64,000 nucleotides of DNA from Rosettibacter primus (GCF_036860675.1 NZ_JAYKGK010000002.1:62001-126000), one strand, 5' to 3'. Positions 46,268 through 56,008 are shown, counted from the first letter of the stretch. Notes: generated from the sequence alone by a model not told the origin. Numbers and translations: made by a program.

Positions 46268-47029
46268 CTAAAAACTTTTCTTAAAATTAATCGATATTGT
46301 TGCAGGTAAACTTGAATTTGTAGAACTACTAATTACCCAACTAACTTCACTTGAAATATTTTTATTATAAGCAGAAATAAGTCTTACTGCATTAATAGCA
46401 CTGATTAATCTGTTCAAGATCAATGCTCCGATTGCAAATCTTAAATTATTATATGCCTGTTCACTTGAAAACCACATTTGTCGATATTCTTTTCTCTGAT
46501 TTTCACTTTCCCATTTCCAGAAATTTGTATTTGGGTCATATACATTATAAAATTCCCGATTCAATTCTTTAATGCGATTATATTCATCCACACTAATATA
46601 AATTCCTATTGTTGCAAAATAATCTGAATCTTTTCCTTCAAGGTTAACACCACCTTTTGATTGAGCAAATGATTTGTAATTATCTTCTTTCCATTTCCCA
46701 TAAATATTAAATCCAGCAAATACACCCCAGAGAACACCATCAGTAATTGTAAAATATTTCCCGCTTTCATAATTGTTTGCATATAATTCCCCCATTCCTG
46801 GTATTAACATAGAAAATAAAATTCCCAGAGCAGGACTCTTTTTTTCTTTTAATTCCACGAGATAATTATAACTAATCTTTTCAAAGTTAGCCTGTGAGAA
46901 ACTTTCGTTTTGCATTTTCTCAGAATTATTTCTCAGCAACTGTAAACGAAGTTCAAAGAAATTTTCTCTTTGCGGTATCTGAGAAAAAATTGTTGATGAG
47001 ACTAAGAATAAGAAAAATAATTTTTTCAT
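46268..47029 (-). CDS. Uncharacterised membrane protein, DUF5683-like
   Basis: 253 aa. Signal-like N-terminus (1-17, ending TIFSQ), a hydrophobic block KKSPALGILFSMLIPGMGELYAN (given in part here) around residues 62-84 and several later hydrophobic stretches. The SxLIPGxGxxY phrase followed by a membrane segment resembles DUF5683 proteins of Bacteroidota, whose role is unknown. Its ATG overlaps the mtaB stop (ATGA), and AGGTTG inside the mtaB end serves as ribosome binding site, so it is coupled to mtaB; no functional link is known. Confidence 0.6.
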   Translation of the reverse strand: MKKLFFLFLVSSTIFSQIPQRENFFELRLQLLRNNSEKMQNESFSQANFEKISYNYLVELKEKKSPALGILFSMLIPGMGELYANNYESGKYFTITDGVLWGVFAGFNIYGKWKEDNYKSFAQSKGGVNLEGKDSDYFATIGIYISVDEYNRIKELNREFYNVYDPNTNFWKWESENQRKEYRQMWFSSEQAYNNLRFAIGALILNRLISAINAVRLISAYNKNISSEVSWVISSSTNSSLPATISINFKKSF

Positions 47030-48375
47030 AATTCAACCTGTTTTAGTGATAGTTCTGCAGTAGCAATATTCTCATCAACCCCCGTTATTTTTACAGTTAT
47101 AAATTGATTAATTAAATTTTTGTCATAAGGGACTTTTATTCTTATATAATTTGATGAAAATCCTCTCATAAATCCATTGTGATTCTCAGATTCAAAAAGT
47201 ACTGTTTGTTCTCTGCCAATCATTGAACGATAAAATTCATTTCTTTTTTTGTCACTCAAAATTCTTAGCATATTATTTCTTTTCTTACGTTCAGCTGTAT
47301 CAACTTTACCTGGTAAATTTATAGCTTTTGTATTTGGTCTTTCTGAATAGGTAAACACATGCAAATATGCAATTGGTAAATCTTTTAAGAAATTATATGT
47401 TTCAAGAAAATCATCGTATGTTTCTCCTGGAAATCCAACAATTACATCAACACCAATCGCAAGCTCTTTAATTTTAGTGACTGCTTTAAGAATTAAATTA
47501 TGATAATCTTCAGCTTTATAACGCCGCTGCATTAATCTCAATATTTTATTACTCCCACTTTGAAGTGGAATATGAAGATGGTTGCAAATTTTGTTTGTGC
47601 TTGCTATTAAATCAATTAAATCATCATTCAACAAATTTGGTTCAATAGAACTAATTCTAATTCGATATTCTCCATCAATTTTTAATAAATCATTCAACAA
47701 AGAATAAAGATTATAACCGAAAGATTTTCCATAATCTCCAACATTAACTCCGGTTAAAATTATTTCTTTATAATTTGAATTCAGCAGTTGCTTAAATTCA
47801 TTTATGATTTCATCTGGTTTTGCACTTCTACTTTTTCCACGTGCAAGGGGAATTGTACAAAACGAGCATTTGTAATCACAACCATCCTGAACTTTGAAAA
47901 ATGCACGGGTTCTATCATTAGCTTCTGCCGAAAAAGATGAATAAAAAGAATTCAATTCTTCTGTAGGTGTAACATAAATACACGAAAGATTTTTCTTTTC
48001 TTCTCTGTCAGTTGTGCCAACCTTGTTTGAAATTTCAAAATCATTAATGTAGTTAAAGAGATTAAATTTTTCGTTGCTTCCCAAAATAGCGCTTACACCT
48101 TCAATCTTTGCAATCTCTTCTGGTCTTAATTGAGCATAACATCCTGTAACAATAATATAAGCATCAGGGTTGTTTCTCAAAGCTCTACGTACTATCTGCC
48201 GGCATTCTCTTTCAGCATTTTCAGTAACACTGCAAGTGTTGACTACATAAACATCTGCTGAATCATTATAATCAACAATATCAAAGCCTCGTTTCAAAAA
48301 TTGTTCGCTAATTGTTGTTGTTTCAGAAAAATTCAATTTACATCCCAATGTGTAGAATGCAACTTTTTTATTCAT
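47026..48375 (-). CDS. mtaB: tRNA N6-threonylcarbamoyladenosine methylthiotransferase
   Basis: 449 aa radical SAM methylthiotransferase that converts t6A37 to ms2t6A37 in tRNAs reading ANN codons. Three Cys of the UPF0004 domain (TLGCKLNFSE, VNTCSVTE, VTGCYAQL) bind the auxiliary 4Fe-4S cluster; CDYKCSFC binds the radical SAM cluster; a TRAM domain ends the protein (SNYIRIKVPY). The LGCKLN start and KCSFCTIPLARG favour MtaB over MiaB or RimO. It depends on Fe-S assembly, supplied by the suf operon nearby. Confidence 0.93.
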   Translation of the reverse strand: MNKKVAFYTLGCKLNFSETTTISEQFLKRGFDIVDYNDSADVYVVNTCSVTENAERECRQIVRRALRNNPDAYIIVTGCYAQLRPEEIAKIEGVSAILGSNEKFNLFNYINDFEISNKVGTTDREEKKNLSCIYVTPTEELNSFYSSFSAEANDRTRAFFKVQDGCDYKCSFCTIPLARGKSRSAKPDEIINEFKQLLNSNYKEIILTGVNVGDYGKSFGYNLYSLLNDLLKIDGEYRIRISSIEPNLLNDDLIDLIASTNKICNHLHIPLQSGSNKILRLMQRRYKAEDYHNLILKAVTKIKELAIGVDVIVGFPGETYDDFLETYNFLKDLPIAYLHVFTYSERPNTKAINLPGKVDTAERKKRNNMLRILSDKKRNEFYRSMIGREQTVLFESENHNGFMRGFSSNYIRIKVPYDKNLINQFITVKITGVDENIATAELSLKQVEL

Positions 48376-48465
48376 AAGAAATACTTTCTTAAAATTATTA
48401 AAGCAATTAGAAAATTAATTTTACAGTTGAATCAAAACAAGTTCATACATTATTAAAATAATAAA

Positions 48466-48507
48466 CGGGCTGAGTTTTATTCAACAACTGAATAAATCTA
48501 CAGCCCG
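48466..48507 (-). terminator. Terminator of the rpsA transcript
   Basis: On the minus strand CGGGCTG ... CAGCCCG arms enclose an inner stem TTTATTCA/TGAATAAA with a small loop, followed by TTTATTATTTT. It begins 23 bases past the rpsA stop and separates rpsA from mtaB. Confidence 0.85.
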
Positions 48508-48529
48508 AATTAAATTTAACTCTGAATAT

Positions 48530-50365
48530 TTATTCAGACTTTTGTTCTTCCTGTTTTGGAGTTTCAGTCTGTGGCGGCTGAGGAGGTGCTGGTGGAATTT
48601 TATCATCATATAAATTAAAGTCCGATGAATCAAATTTACCTGCATCAGCCTGTCTTATATCCTCAACAGTAACTTTATCAAGTTTATGTTTGGTTATGTA
48701 TTCAGCAATTTCTTCATCAGATTTTTCTTTTAATACAGCTAATGCACTTAAAACTATCTTTTTATTTTCTTTATCAAATTCTACTACTTTCAGTTCGAGT
48801 TTAGTGCCTATCGGGAAGCAATATGATAAATTTTTTATTTTCGAAGTTGATAATTGAGTAGCAGGAATAAATCCATCAACACCAAGTGGAAGTTCTGCTA
48901 TTAATCCTTTTTCGATAATTCGAACAACTTTACCTTCTGTAACTTTTCCAACTGCATAAACAGATTCAAAACCGTCCCATGGATTTGGATTAATTTGTTT
49001 ATGACCTAAAGATATTTTTCTTTGCTCTGTATCAACACTCAAAACAATTACATCAATTTTTTCACCTTTCTTAACAACTTCACCGGGGTGACGAATTTTC
49101 TTTGTCCATGATAAATCTGAAATATGAATTAGTCCATCAATACCAGGTTCAAGTTCAACAAATACGCCGAAATTTGTAAGATTTCTTGCAATTCCAGTAT
49201 GACGCGAACCAACAGGATATTTCTTTACAATGTCCTGCCATGGATCAGGAGTTAATTGTTTCATTCCAAGAGAAATTTTCTTTTCTTCCTTATCAAGACT
49301 TAAAATTACTGCTTCGACAACCTGGCCCATTGATACAAATTGTGAAGGATGACTTATATGTTGAGTCCAGCTCATTTCAGAAATATGAATTAATCCTTCA
49401 ATACCTTTTTCAATTTCAATGAAAGCACCATAATCTGTAAGAGAAACAACACGGCCTGAAACTTTATCTCCAACTTTATATTTCTCATCAATATTTTCCC
49501 ATGGATGAGGCTGAAGTTGTTTTAAGCTAAGAGATATTCTCTTCTTTTCTTTATCATAATCTGTCACTACTACTTTAATTTTCTCATCGAGTTTAACTAC
49601 TTCGCTCGGATGATTAATTCTTCCCCAGCTTAAATCAGTAATATGAATTAATCCATCAACACCATTGAGGTCAACAAATACACCAAAATCAGTAATTGCT
49701 TTTACAGTTCCTTCAAGAACCTGGCCTTTTTCAAGCTTTTCAAGAATTTCTTTTCTCTGGTCTGCAATAGTTTCTTCAATTAATACTTTATGAGATACAA
49801 CAATATTTTCTGCTGGTTCATTAACTTTAACAATTTTGAAATCCATTGTTTTACCAACATAAGCATCAAAATCTCTAACTGGACGAATATCAATTTGTGA
49901 ACCTGGCAAAAAGGCTTCGACACCCATCAAGTCAACTACCATTCCACCTTTAATTCTTTTAAGAATTTTTCCTGGAATAACTTTGTCATTTTTATAAGCA
50001 TCCATAACCTTAGCCCAGATTTTAAGGAAATCTGCTCTCTTTTTGCTGAGCACTAAATTTCCCTCTTCGTCCTCAACACTTTCTATTACAATATCAATTT
50101 TAGAACCGATTTTGATTTCTTCTGTTGAACTGAATTCTGATTTGGGAATTGTACCATCTGATTTGAAACCCACATCAACAACAACATTATCGCCATCAAT
50201 TCCTACAATAGTACCTTGAATAATTTCACCTTCCTTGATATCACGGAAGGATTCAGAATAAAGTTTTGACAATAGTTCAAGTTCTTCTGATGAATATTCT
50301 TCAGCATTTACGAACTTAGCCTGTTCTGAAAGTTTTTGCATTGTATCTTTTTGTAAATCGGACAT
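48530..50365 (-). CDS. rpsA: 30S ribosomal protein S1
   Basis: 611 aa with six S1 RNA-binding domains (starting EGEIIQGTIVGIDGDNVVVD, KVIPGKILKRIKGGMVVD, GQVLEGTVKAITDFGVFVD, GDKVSGRVVSLTDYGAFIE, GSRHTGIARNLTNFGVFVE and GKVTEGKVVRIIEKGLIAE) and an acidic, Pro-rich tail. S1 unfolds and delivers mRNAs to the 30S subunit. I start it at the ATG at 50365, after a near-perfect AGGAGG; a frame from 50395 would add ten residues across that site. It lies downstream of cmk on the same strand, a conserved pairing. The leader contains a possible long-range stem. Confidence 0.96.
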   Translation of the reverse strand: MSDLQKDTMQKLSEQAKFVNAEEYSSEELELLSKLYSESFRDIKEGEIIQGTIVGIDGDNVVVDVGFKSDGTIPKSEFSSTEEIKIGSKIDIVIESVEDEEGNLVLSKKRADFLKIWAKVMDAYKNDKVIPGKILKRIKGGMVVDLMGVEAFLPGSQIDIRPVRDFDAYVGKTMDFKIVKVNEPAENIVVSHKVLIEETIADQRKEILEKLEKGQVLEGTVKAITDFGVFVDLNGVDGLIHITDLSWGRINHPSEVVKLDEKIKVVVTDYDKEKKRISLSLKQLQPHPWENIDEKYKVGDKVSGRVVSLTDYGAFIEIEKGIEGLIHISEMSWTQHISHPSQFVSMGQVVEAVILSLDKEEKKISLGMKQLTPDPWQDIVKKYPVGSRHTGIARNLTNFGVFVELEPGIDGLIHISDLSWTKKIRHPGEVVKKGEKIDVIVLSVDTEQRKISLGHKQINPNPWDGFESVYAVGKVTEGKVVRIIEKGLIAELPLGVDGFIPATQLSTSKIKNLSYCFPIGTKLELKVVEFDKENKKIVLSALAVLKEKSDEEIAEYITKHKLDKVTVEDIRQADAGKFDSSDFNLYDDKIPPAPPQPPQTETPKQEEQKSE

Positions 50366-50403
50366 TAGTCCTCCTACTTTAATTTTACTGCCCACGCCTT
50401 TCC

Positions 50404-50463
50404 GCCATCAAAGAAAGTCGTTGCAGCATTTTTTTAATTACACATTAGTTATTTACTGATGGC
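50404..50463 (-). promoter_or_regulatory. Inverted repeat in the rpsA leader
   Basis: GCCATCA (50463-50457) and TGATGGC (50410-50404) on the minus strand could pair to close a 46-base loop directly before the rpsA ribosome binding site. S1 mRNA leaders are structured and bound by S1 itself in enterobacteria; whether that applies here is only a guess, and seven base pairs is modest support. Confidence 0.3.
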
Positions 50464-50469
50464 AAAAAT

Positions 50470-51165
50470 TTAATAATTAATTTCAATTCCTTTGCTTTGT
50501 AAAACTTCATTAACTTTCTTCAGTAAAAATTCTAAATCCTGTTCTGGAGTAAAGCCTGTATTATCAAACTCAATTGCATCATCTGCCTTTTTAAGAGGAG
50601 AAACTTTACGTCCGCTATCAATTTTGTCTCTTTTTTCGAGATTTGCTTTAACTTCTTCAAAAGTAATTGGAATATTTTTTTCTTGATATTCTTTTAGTCT
50701 TCTTTGTGCTCTTGTATCCAGCGAAGCAGTCAAAAAAATTTTAACATCTGCATCTGGAAACACAACTGTTGTAACATCTCTTCCTTCTGCAATAATATTT
50801 CCTTTGCTTCCAATTGACTTTTGAATTTTTACCATTTCTTCTCTTACTTCAGGTATTGCACTGATTTCACTGACCTTTGAATTTACCTCTGCACTCCGGA
50901 TTTTATCCGTTACTTCCTCGCCATCAACAAAAACTCGAGTTATCCCATCTTCGAATTTTAAGCTCAAATTAATTTTTTTTGTCATCTCAATGACTGCATC
51001 AACATCATCAACAATACCTTTTTGAAGTGCCATAAAAGTTATAGCACGATACATTGCGCCAGTATCCAGATAGTTAAATCCAAGTTTTTTTGCCAGATTT
51101 TTAGCAGCAGTGGATTTGCCTGAACCAGCAGGACCGTCTATTGCTATTATAATTTTCTTCAACAT
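50470..51165 (-). CDS. cmk: Cytidylate kinase
   Basis: 231 aa. Phosphorylates CMP and dCMP with ATP. P-loop GPAGSGKS at residues 11-18, LDTGAMYRA for substrate binding, AEGRDVTTVVFPDADVKIFL and the lid region RRLKEYQEKN are all typical. It stands between the CoA operon and rpsA on the same strand; cmk-rpsA adjacency is widely conserved and supports both calls. Confidence 0.96.
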   Translation of the reverse strand: MLKKIIIAIDGPAGSGKSTAAKNLAKKLGFNYLDTGAMYRAITFMALQKGIVDDVDAVIEMTKKINLSLKFEDGITRVFVDGEEVTDKIRSAEVNSKVSEISAIPEVREEMVKIQKSIGSKGNIIAEGRDVTTVVFPDADVKIFLTASLDTRAQRRLKEYQEKNIPITFEEVKANLEKRDKIDSGRKVSPLKKADDAIEFDNTGFTPEQDLEFLLKKVNEVLQSKGIEINY

Positions 51166-51205
51166 TGGGTTACAAAAATAGGAAAAGAGTATAGACGCCG
51201 CAAAT

Positions 51206-51571
51206 TTAAAACATAATTTTTTCTTCGGATTTAATAATATGATTCTGACTATCTACACTTATGATTTTGGGCGAATAATTTTTGAGTTCTTCTTCTGTAT
51301 AATTTGCATAACTGGCAATTATTATCAAATCCCCGATTTGAACCATACGTGCAGCAGCTCCATTTATAATTACTTCGCCATCATTTCCATAAATTACATA
51401 TGTAGAAAATCGAGCTCCATTATTGATGTTATAAACATCTACTTTTTCATATTCGAGAATATCTGCTTGCCTGCACAAAGATTTATCAATAGTTATTGAA
51501 CCTTCATAATTTAAGTTAGCATCAGTAACAACAGCTCTATGAATTTTTGATTTTAACATTTCTCTCATCAT
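51206..51571 (-). CDS. panD: Aspartate 1-decarboxylase (pyruvoyl enzyme) proenzyme
   Basis: 121 aa. Makes beta-alanine from aspartate for pantothenate. The self-cleavage site Gly24-Ser25 in NYEGSITID is at the same position as in E. coli PanD, and Ser25 becomes the pyruvoyl group. The start overlaps the coaX stop (ATGA). Last gene of the panB-panC-coaBC-coaX-panD unit. Confidence 0.96.
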   Translation of the reverse strand: MMREMLKSKIHRAVVTDANLNYEGSITIDKSLCRQADILEYEKVDVYNINNGARFSTYVIYGNDGEVIINGAAARMVQIGDLIIIASYANYTEEELKNYSPKIISVDSQNHIIKSEEKIMF

Positions 51572-52356
51572 GCTGTCACCTCTTTTTCTTTATTCATATT
51601 GTATGCAATAAGTAAACCATTTAATACTAAAGTTGGAATCATAATATCAAATAATTTAGCACTCTCAAATAATCTGGAAAAACCTCCTGTGCCAATTACA
51701 ATTGGGTCTTCGTCTTGAAAAGCTTCTTCTTTTATTCTTTGTTTTAATTCCTTAACCATTCCGATTTGACCAAAGTATAACCCAGATTGAATACTTTCTA
51801 CTGTGGAACGGCCAATTACCTCATTCATTTCTTTTATTTCAACTGCTGGAAGTTGAGCAGTTTTGCTTTCAAGAGCTTCCATAGAAATTTTTATTCCCGG
51901 CAAAATTATTCCACCGAGATATTCTTTATTCTTATTTATAACACAAAAAGTAGTGGCAGTGCCGAAATCTATTACAATTAAATTTTTGTTTGGAAATATT
52001 TGAGTTGCTGCAATTGCATTAGCGATTCTATCTGCTCCAACTTCAACTGGATTTCGATATTTAATTTTTAATCCTGTTTTTACACCCGGTCTTAAAAAAA
52101 ATGGTTCTATATTAAAATATTTCACACAACCTGCTCTCAATGAATGATTCAAATCTGGGACCACACTGCATATTGATATTCCTTTTATTTTTTCTGGTTC
52201 AATTTTATTTTCTCTAAGTACATTTCTTAAAAATATTCCAATCTCATCAGAAGAAAATTCCTGACGCGAAGTTTTTCTAAATTGAATTACTAATTCATCT
52301 TTTTCGAATACACCTCCATGAATTTGTGTATTCCCGACATCAATACATAGAATCAT
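51568..52356 (-). CDS. coaX: Type III pantothenate kinase
   Basis: 262 aa. Phosphorylates pantothenate, the first step of CoA synthesis; type III enzymes need a monovalent cation and are not feedback-inhibited by CoA. Acetate/sugar kinase-fold motifs are clear: MILCIDVGNTQIHGGVF (phosphate 1), GADRIANAIAA and VIDFGTATTFCVI (phosphate 2). It overlaps coaBC by 17 bases upstream and panD by 4 bases downstream. Confidence 0.95.
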   Translation of the reverse strand: MILCIDVGNTQIHGGVFEKDELVIQFRKTSRQEFSSDEIGIFLRNVLRENKIEPEKIKGISICSVVPDLNHSLRAGCVKYFNIEPFFLRPGVKTGLKIKYRNPVEVGADRIANAIAATQIFPNKNLIVIDFGTATTFCVINKNKEYLGGIILPGIKISMEALESKTAQLPAVEIKEMNEVIGRSTVESIQSGLYFGQIGMVKELKQRIKEEAFQDEDPIVIGTGGFSRLFESAKLFDIMIPTLVLNGLLIAYNMNKEKEVTA

Positions 52357-53599
52357 TTTTCTTATTCTCCAATTTTTGAAAAATTAATTTTTCTAAATTT
52401 ATTGACAAATCAAAATTTGTTTCAGCTGCAACTGAGTTCATTTCATTATTAAAAATAAAAAAGTTTTTCTGAATATTATTTTCATCACGATTACTCAAAT
52501 CGTTCTGAACAACAAAGTCGCATTTTGACCTTTCAAAAATTTTTCTAACCTCATTAATTCTTTCTTCTTCAACAGGAGTATCTGTGAATTTAAATGCAAC
52601 TACAATTAATTTTTTATTCAGTGAATAATCTTTTAGCCTGTCTAAAATTTTAAAATTCTTTCTTAGATGAAGAATAATTTTTTCTGCTTCTGAATTAATT
52701 TTTTTTCTAAATGGTAATTCTATTTTTTCATCATTTAATTCAATAAAATCGAGTGTAAAATCGCTTACAGCTGCATTATGAATGACAATATCATAATTTT
52801 CATTTTGTAATAGGTTCTGGATTTTCTCATTCAAATCATTAAAATCAGTAAATGAAATTAATCGACATGGTGCTGATGGAATTTTAGCATCATAAGAATA
52901 AAGATAAGTAACATTATGATTTCTTCTGATAAAATAATTGGCAATTTCTGCTGCTGTTCTGCCTGTGCTTAAATTTGTTAAAAAACGAACATTATCAATT
53001 TTTTCTTTAGTGCCGCCACCAGTCAATAATATTTTTAACTTCTTTTCAGGTTCGTTCAATTTTTTCAATGCAATTAAAATATGTTCAAAGATTTCATCTG
53101 GTTCTAAAAGTTTTCCTTTTCCAATATCGCCGCAAGCCAAATAACCTTCAGCTGTTGGTAAAATTTTTATACCCCATTCGGATAATTTTTTCAAAGATTC
53201 TTGTGTGGCAAAATGATTATACATATTTGTATTCATCGCAGGAGCTATCAAAAATGGTTTATTCCAATCATGAGCAAGAAAAAGTGATGTAATTAAATTA
53301 TCGGCAATGCCAGCAGCAATTTTGTTAATTGTATTTGCAGATGCAGGACAAATTATTATCAAATCAGCCCACTTGATAAGATTGATATGACTCATCATTT
53401 CACCGCTTTCAAAAGTATCTGTAAAAACTTTATTATTAGATAAACCTTCGAGTGCGGCTTCCCCAATAAATTTTAATGCACTTTCTGTTGCTACAACTTT
53501 AACTTCAAAACCATTTTGAACAAGTTTTGAAATTAAGTATGCGCTTTTGTATGCTGCTATCGAGCCTGTTATTCCAAAAAGAATTTTATAATTTGACAT
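52340..53599 (-). CDS. coaBC: Bifunctional phosphopantothenoylcysteine decarboxylase/phosphopantothenate--cysteine ligase
   Basis: 419 aa. The N-terminal CoaC half is a flavin decarboxylase (GITGSIAAYKSAYLISKL, APAMNTNMY, and YLACGDIGKGKL with the catalytic Cys). The C-terminal CoaB half ligates cysteine to phosphopantothenate (TGGGTKEKIDNVRFLTN, STGRTAAEIANYF). ATG at 53599 gives the normal MSNYKILFG start and overlaps panC by 14 bases; a TTG two codons earlier is unlikely. Confidence 0.95.
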   Translation of the reverse strand: MSNYKILFGITGSIAAYKSAYLISKLVQNGFEVKVVATESALKFIGEAALEGLSNNKVFTDTFESGEMMSHINLIKWADLIIICPASANTINKIAAGIADNLITSLFLAHDWNKPFLIAPAMNTNMYNHFATQESLKKLSEWGIKILPTAEGYLACGDIGKGKLLEPDEIFEHILIALKKLNEPEKKLKILLTGGGTKEKIDNVRFLTNLSTGRTAAEIANYFIRRNHNVTYLYSYDAKIPSAPCRLISFTDFNDLNEKIQNLLQNENYDIVIHNAAVSDFTLDFIELNDEKIELPFRKKINSEAEKIILHLRKNFKILDRLKDYSLNKKLIVVAFKFTDTPVEEERINEVRKIFERSKCDFVVQNDLSNRDENNIQKNFFIFNNEMNSVAAETNFDLSINLEKLIFQKLENKKNDSMY

Positions 53600-54350
53600 T
53601 GTCAATCAACCTCACTTTTCCGACATGAACGGCTCCAAATCTGCGTCCTTCAAATTCTTCAATGTAATCTACTTTGAAACCGAGTTCCTCAAGTTCTTTC
53701 TTAATTTGTTCTTTAGTTTTATTTGATGCTAAAAGTTTCGGGAAGTTCAAAGAAAATTCTCTTTCTTCCTTAGATAATAAAAGATTTCTTGAGCTTAGTG
53801 CAAGTCCATCTTCATCTCGAACAATTGGACATGGAATTATTTCAATATCCATAAAAAATGCTTTACACATCCCATCAATTAATTTGAGCTGTTGATAATC
53901 TTTTTCTCCAAAGTATGCTTTGTGAGGACGAATAATATTAAAAAGCTTCATTACAATAGTTAGAACTCCTTCGAAATGTCCGGGACGAAATGCACCACAT
54001 AATTTTTTACTGAAGTCTGTTTCTACAATTCTGTATTTGTAATTGTCCTGATAAATTTCTTCATACTCTGGATAAAACAGAAAATCCACATTGTGATTTT
54101 TTAATATCGCCAAATCTTCTTCAAAAGTTCGAGGATAATTTCTTAAATCATTCGGGTCATTAAATTGAGTTGGATTGACAAAGATACTTACAACTGAAAT
54201 ATCATTTTCATTTACACATTTTTCAATTAATGAAATATGTCCTTTATGAAGAGCTCCCATAGTTGGCACAAAACCAACTGTTTTATTTTTGAGCTCATCA
54301 GAATTTCTAATTTCTTTCCATTCAGAAATTTTTTTAATTATTCTGGTCAT
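53586..54350 (-). CDS. panC: Pantothenate synthetase
   Basis: 254 aa. Joins pantoate and beta-alanine using ATP. The nucleotidylyl transferase HIGH-type motif is PTMGALHKGH, with VSIFVNPTQFNDPNDL and the KMSKS-like region SSRNLLLSKEER. Somewhat shorter than the usual 280 aa, at the C-terminal domain. Its start touches the panB stop region (one-base overlap), as expected for coupled panB-panC. Confidence 0.95.
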   Translation of the reverse strand: MTRIIKKISEWKEIRNSDELKNKTVGFVPTMGALHKGHISLIEKCVNENDISVVSIFVNPTQFNDPNDLRNYPRTFEEDLAILKNHNVDFLFYPEYEEIYQDNYKYRIVETDFSKKLCGAFRPGHFEGVLTIVMKLFNIIRPHKAYFGEKDYQQLKLIDGMCKAFFMDIEIIPCPIVRDEDGLALSSRNLLLSKEEREFSLNFPKLLASNKTKEQIKKELEELGFKVDYIEEFEGRRFGAVHVGKVRLIDNVKL

Positions 54351-55138
54351 CAGTAACTCTCTTCTTTGTTAGGATAATTTTGATTTTTAACATCATCATT
54401 AAATTTATTTAGTGAATTTAAAATCAGCTCGAAGCCGTTGAGATATTTTCGCAAAAATTTTGGTTGAAAATCTTTTGACATGCCAAGCAAATCCTGCAGC
54501 ACTAAAATTTGTCCATCAGTAAAAGGTCCTGCACCAATTCCAATTGTGGGAATTGATAATTCTTTCGTGATTTTTGCAGATAATTCAGAAGGCATCATTT
54601 CAAGAACGATTGCAAAACAACCTGCATCTTCAAGTTTTTTTGCATCATCAAGAAATTTTTCTGCTGCCTTTTCATCTTTTCCCTGCAATTTGTATCCTCC
54701 AAATTGATGAACAAATTGAGGAGTCAATCCAATATGTCCCATGACAGGAATTCCTGAATTAATCACATATTGAATTAGTTCAAGATTATCATCTGCTCCT
54801 TCAATTTTAACAGCCTGTGCGCCTGCTTTCATTAATTTATCAATTGATTCCATTAAAAAACTAATACCTTTTCGATTCGATAAAAATGGAAGGTCCGAAA
54901 TCAGTAATTTATTTTTCAATCCTCGCTTTACTGCTGCTGTATGATAACACATCATTTCAATTTCTGCATTTATTGTTGTTTCAAAACCATGCATAACCAT
55001 TGCTGCACTATCTCCTACAAGAACAGCATCAATATCACTTTCATCAATTATTTTTGCTGACCAATAATCATAACAAGTAACCATTGAAATTTTCTTACTC
55101 TGACTTTTCAGTTTTTTAAATTCATTTACAGTTTTCAT
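54350..55138 (-). CDS. panB: 3-methyl-2-oxobutanoate hydroxymethyltransferase
   Basis: 262 aa. Transfers a hydroxymethyl group from methylene-tetrahydrofolate to alpha-ketoisovalerate, the first step to pantoate. Typical blocks are VTCYDYWSAKI, DAVLVGDSAAMVMHG, GHIGLTPQF and IGIGAGPFTDGQILV. First gene of the vitamin B5/CoA unit. The ketopantoate reductase gene is not in the window. About 250 bases upstream hold no recognisable gene or strong regulatory motif. Confidence 0.96.
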   Translation of the reverse strand: MKTVNEFKKLKSQSKKISMVTCYDYWSAKIIDESDIDAVLVGDSAAMVMHGFETTINAEIEMMCYHTAAVKRGLKNKLLISDLPFLSNRKGISFLMESIDKLMKAGAQAVKIEGADDNLELIQYVINSGIPVMGHIGLTPQFVHQFGGYKLQGKDEKAAEKFLDDAKKLEDAGCFAIVLEMMPSELSAKITKELSIPTIGIGAGPFTDGQILVLQDLLGMSKDFQPKFLRKYLNGFELILNSLNKFNDDVKNQNYPNKEESY

Positions 55139-55396
55139 TTTTATGCACCACAGGAATAGAATGATTTAAATTGATTAACAGATAGAATTGAATTAAACCA
55201 CGGATAAAATAAAGCAGGCATTATAATGTGATATAAAAAAGGAATGACTTTAACAACTTGGTCTGGTACCTGTCTCATCGATCAAGTCCTTTATCGTATT
55301 TATTTTGTTCGAGTTAAATTGTAACCGTTCTAATTAAAGAATCGGTTCATTTTGATGCAGCAAAAATAACAATTGAGAAAGAATATTTCTATAAAT

Positions 55397-55867
55397 TTAA
55401 TTTCTCAATCCAATGCCTTTAACATCGTGCACGACTTCAAAAAGATAATTTTCTGAAGCCATTAAATCTTTCAGTGTGAGGTTATCAACAATTACATCAA
55501 TTGCATCTTGAATAATTTTCCATAAAGAGCGTATTGAACAATCAATTGAATTAGTACAAAAGTCTGATATACCTGAATGATGCTGGCAAAAATTTTCATC
55601 ATATAATCTTCCGCCAAGAACATTCAACACATCACGAATTTTAATTTGCTCAGGTGGTTTTGAAAGTGTGTAACCACCTGCCTGTCCTCTTTCTGCAATT
55701 AAAAATCCTCCCAATCTTAAAATTCGTAAAATCTTTCCCACATTATGCTGCGACATTTTTTCAGCTCTTGAAATTTCTGGGATTGTAAGAGTTTTACCAA
55801 CCTGATAAAATTTCCCGATTCTCAATAATAATCTTAATCCATATTCTTCTTGTGTACTGAATTTCAC
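55397..55867 (-). CDS. Rrf2-family Fe-S regulator (SufR/IscR-like)
   Basis: 156 aa. Winged helix-turn-helix N-terminus (MKFSTQEEYGLRLLLRI; IPEISRAEKMSQHNVGKILR recognition region) and three cysteines, Cys94, Cys104 and Cys110, where Rrf2 proteins hold a 2Fe-2S or 4Fe-4S cluster. At the end of the suf cluster it most likely senses Fe-S status and represses suf. Cys spacing (x9, x5) differs from E. coli IscR (x5, x5). The start is GTG; the GTG at 55867 fits AGAGG best and gives the usual N-terminus, though a GTG at 55873 is in frame. Confidence 0.88.
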   Translation of the reverse strand: MKFSTQEEYGLRLLLRIGKFYQVGKTLTIPEISRAEKMSQHNVGKILRILRLGGFLIAERGQAGGYTLSKPPEQIKIRDVLNVLGGRLYDENFCQHHSGISDFCTNSIDCSIRSLWKIIQDAIDVIVDNLTLKDLMASENYLFEVVHDVKGIGLRN

Positions 55868-56008
55868 ATTCACCTCTTTTATCTTTTTTATACATATTTA
55901 TTTCATTTCACAATAGACTTTATATTATCTGTGAAAATCTGTTCTATCTGTGTTCCATTACTCAATAACTTTTACTATCGAGAATCTTATTTATTATCAA
56001 AATAATAT

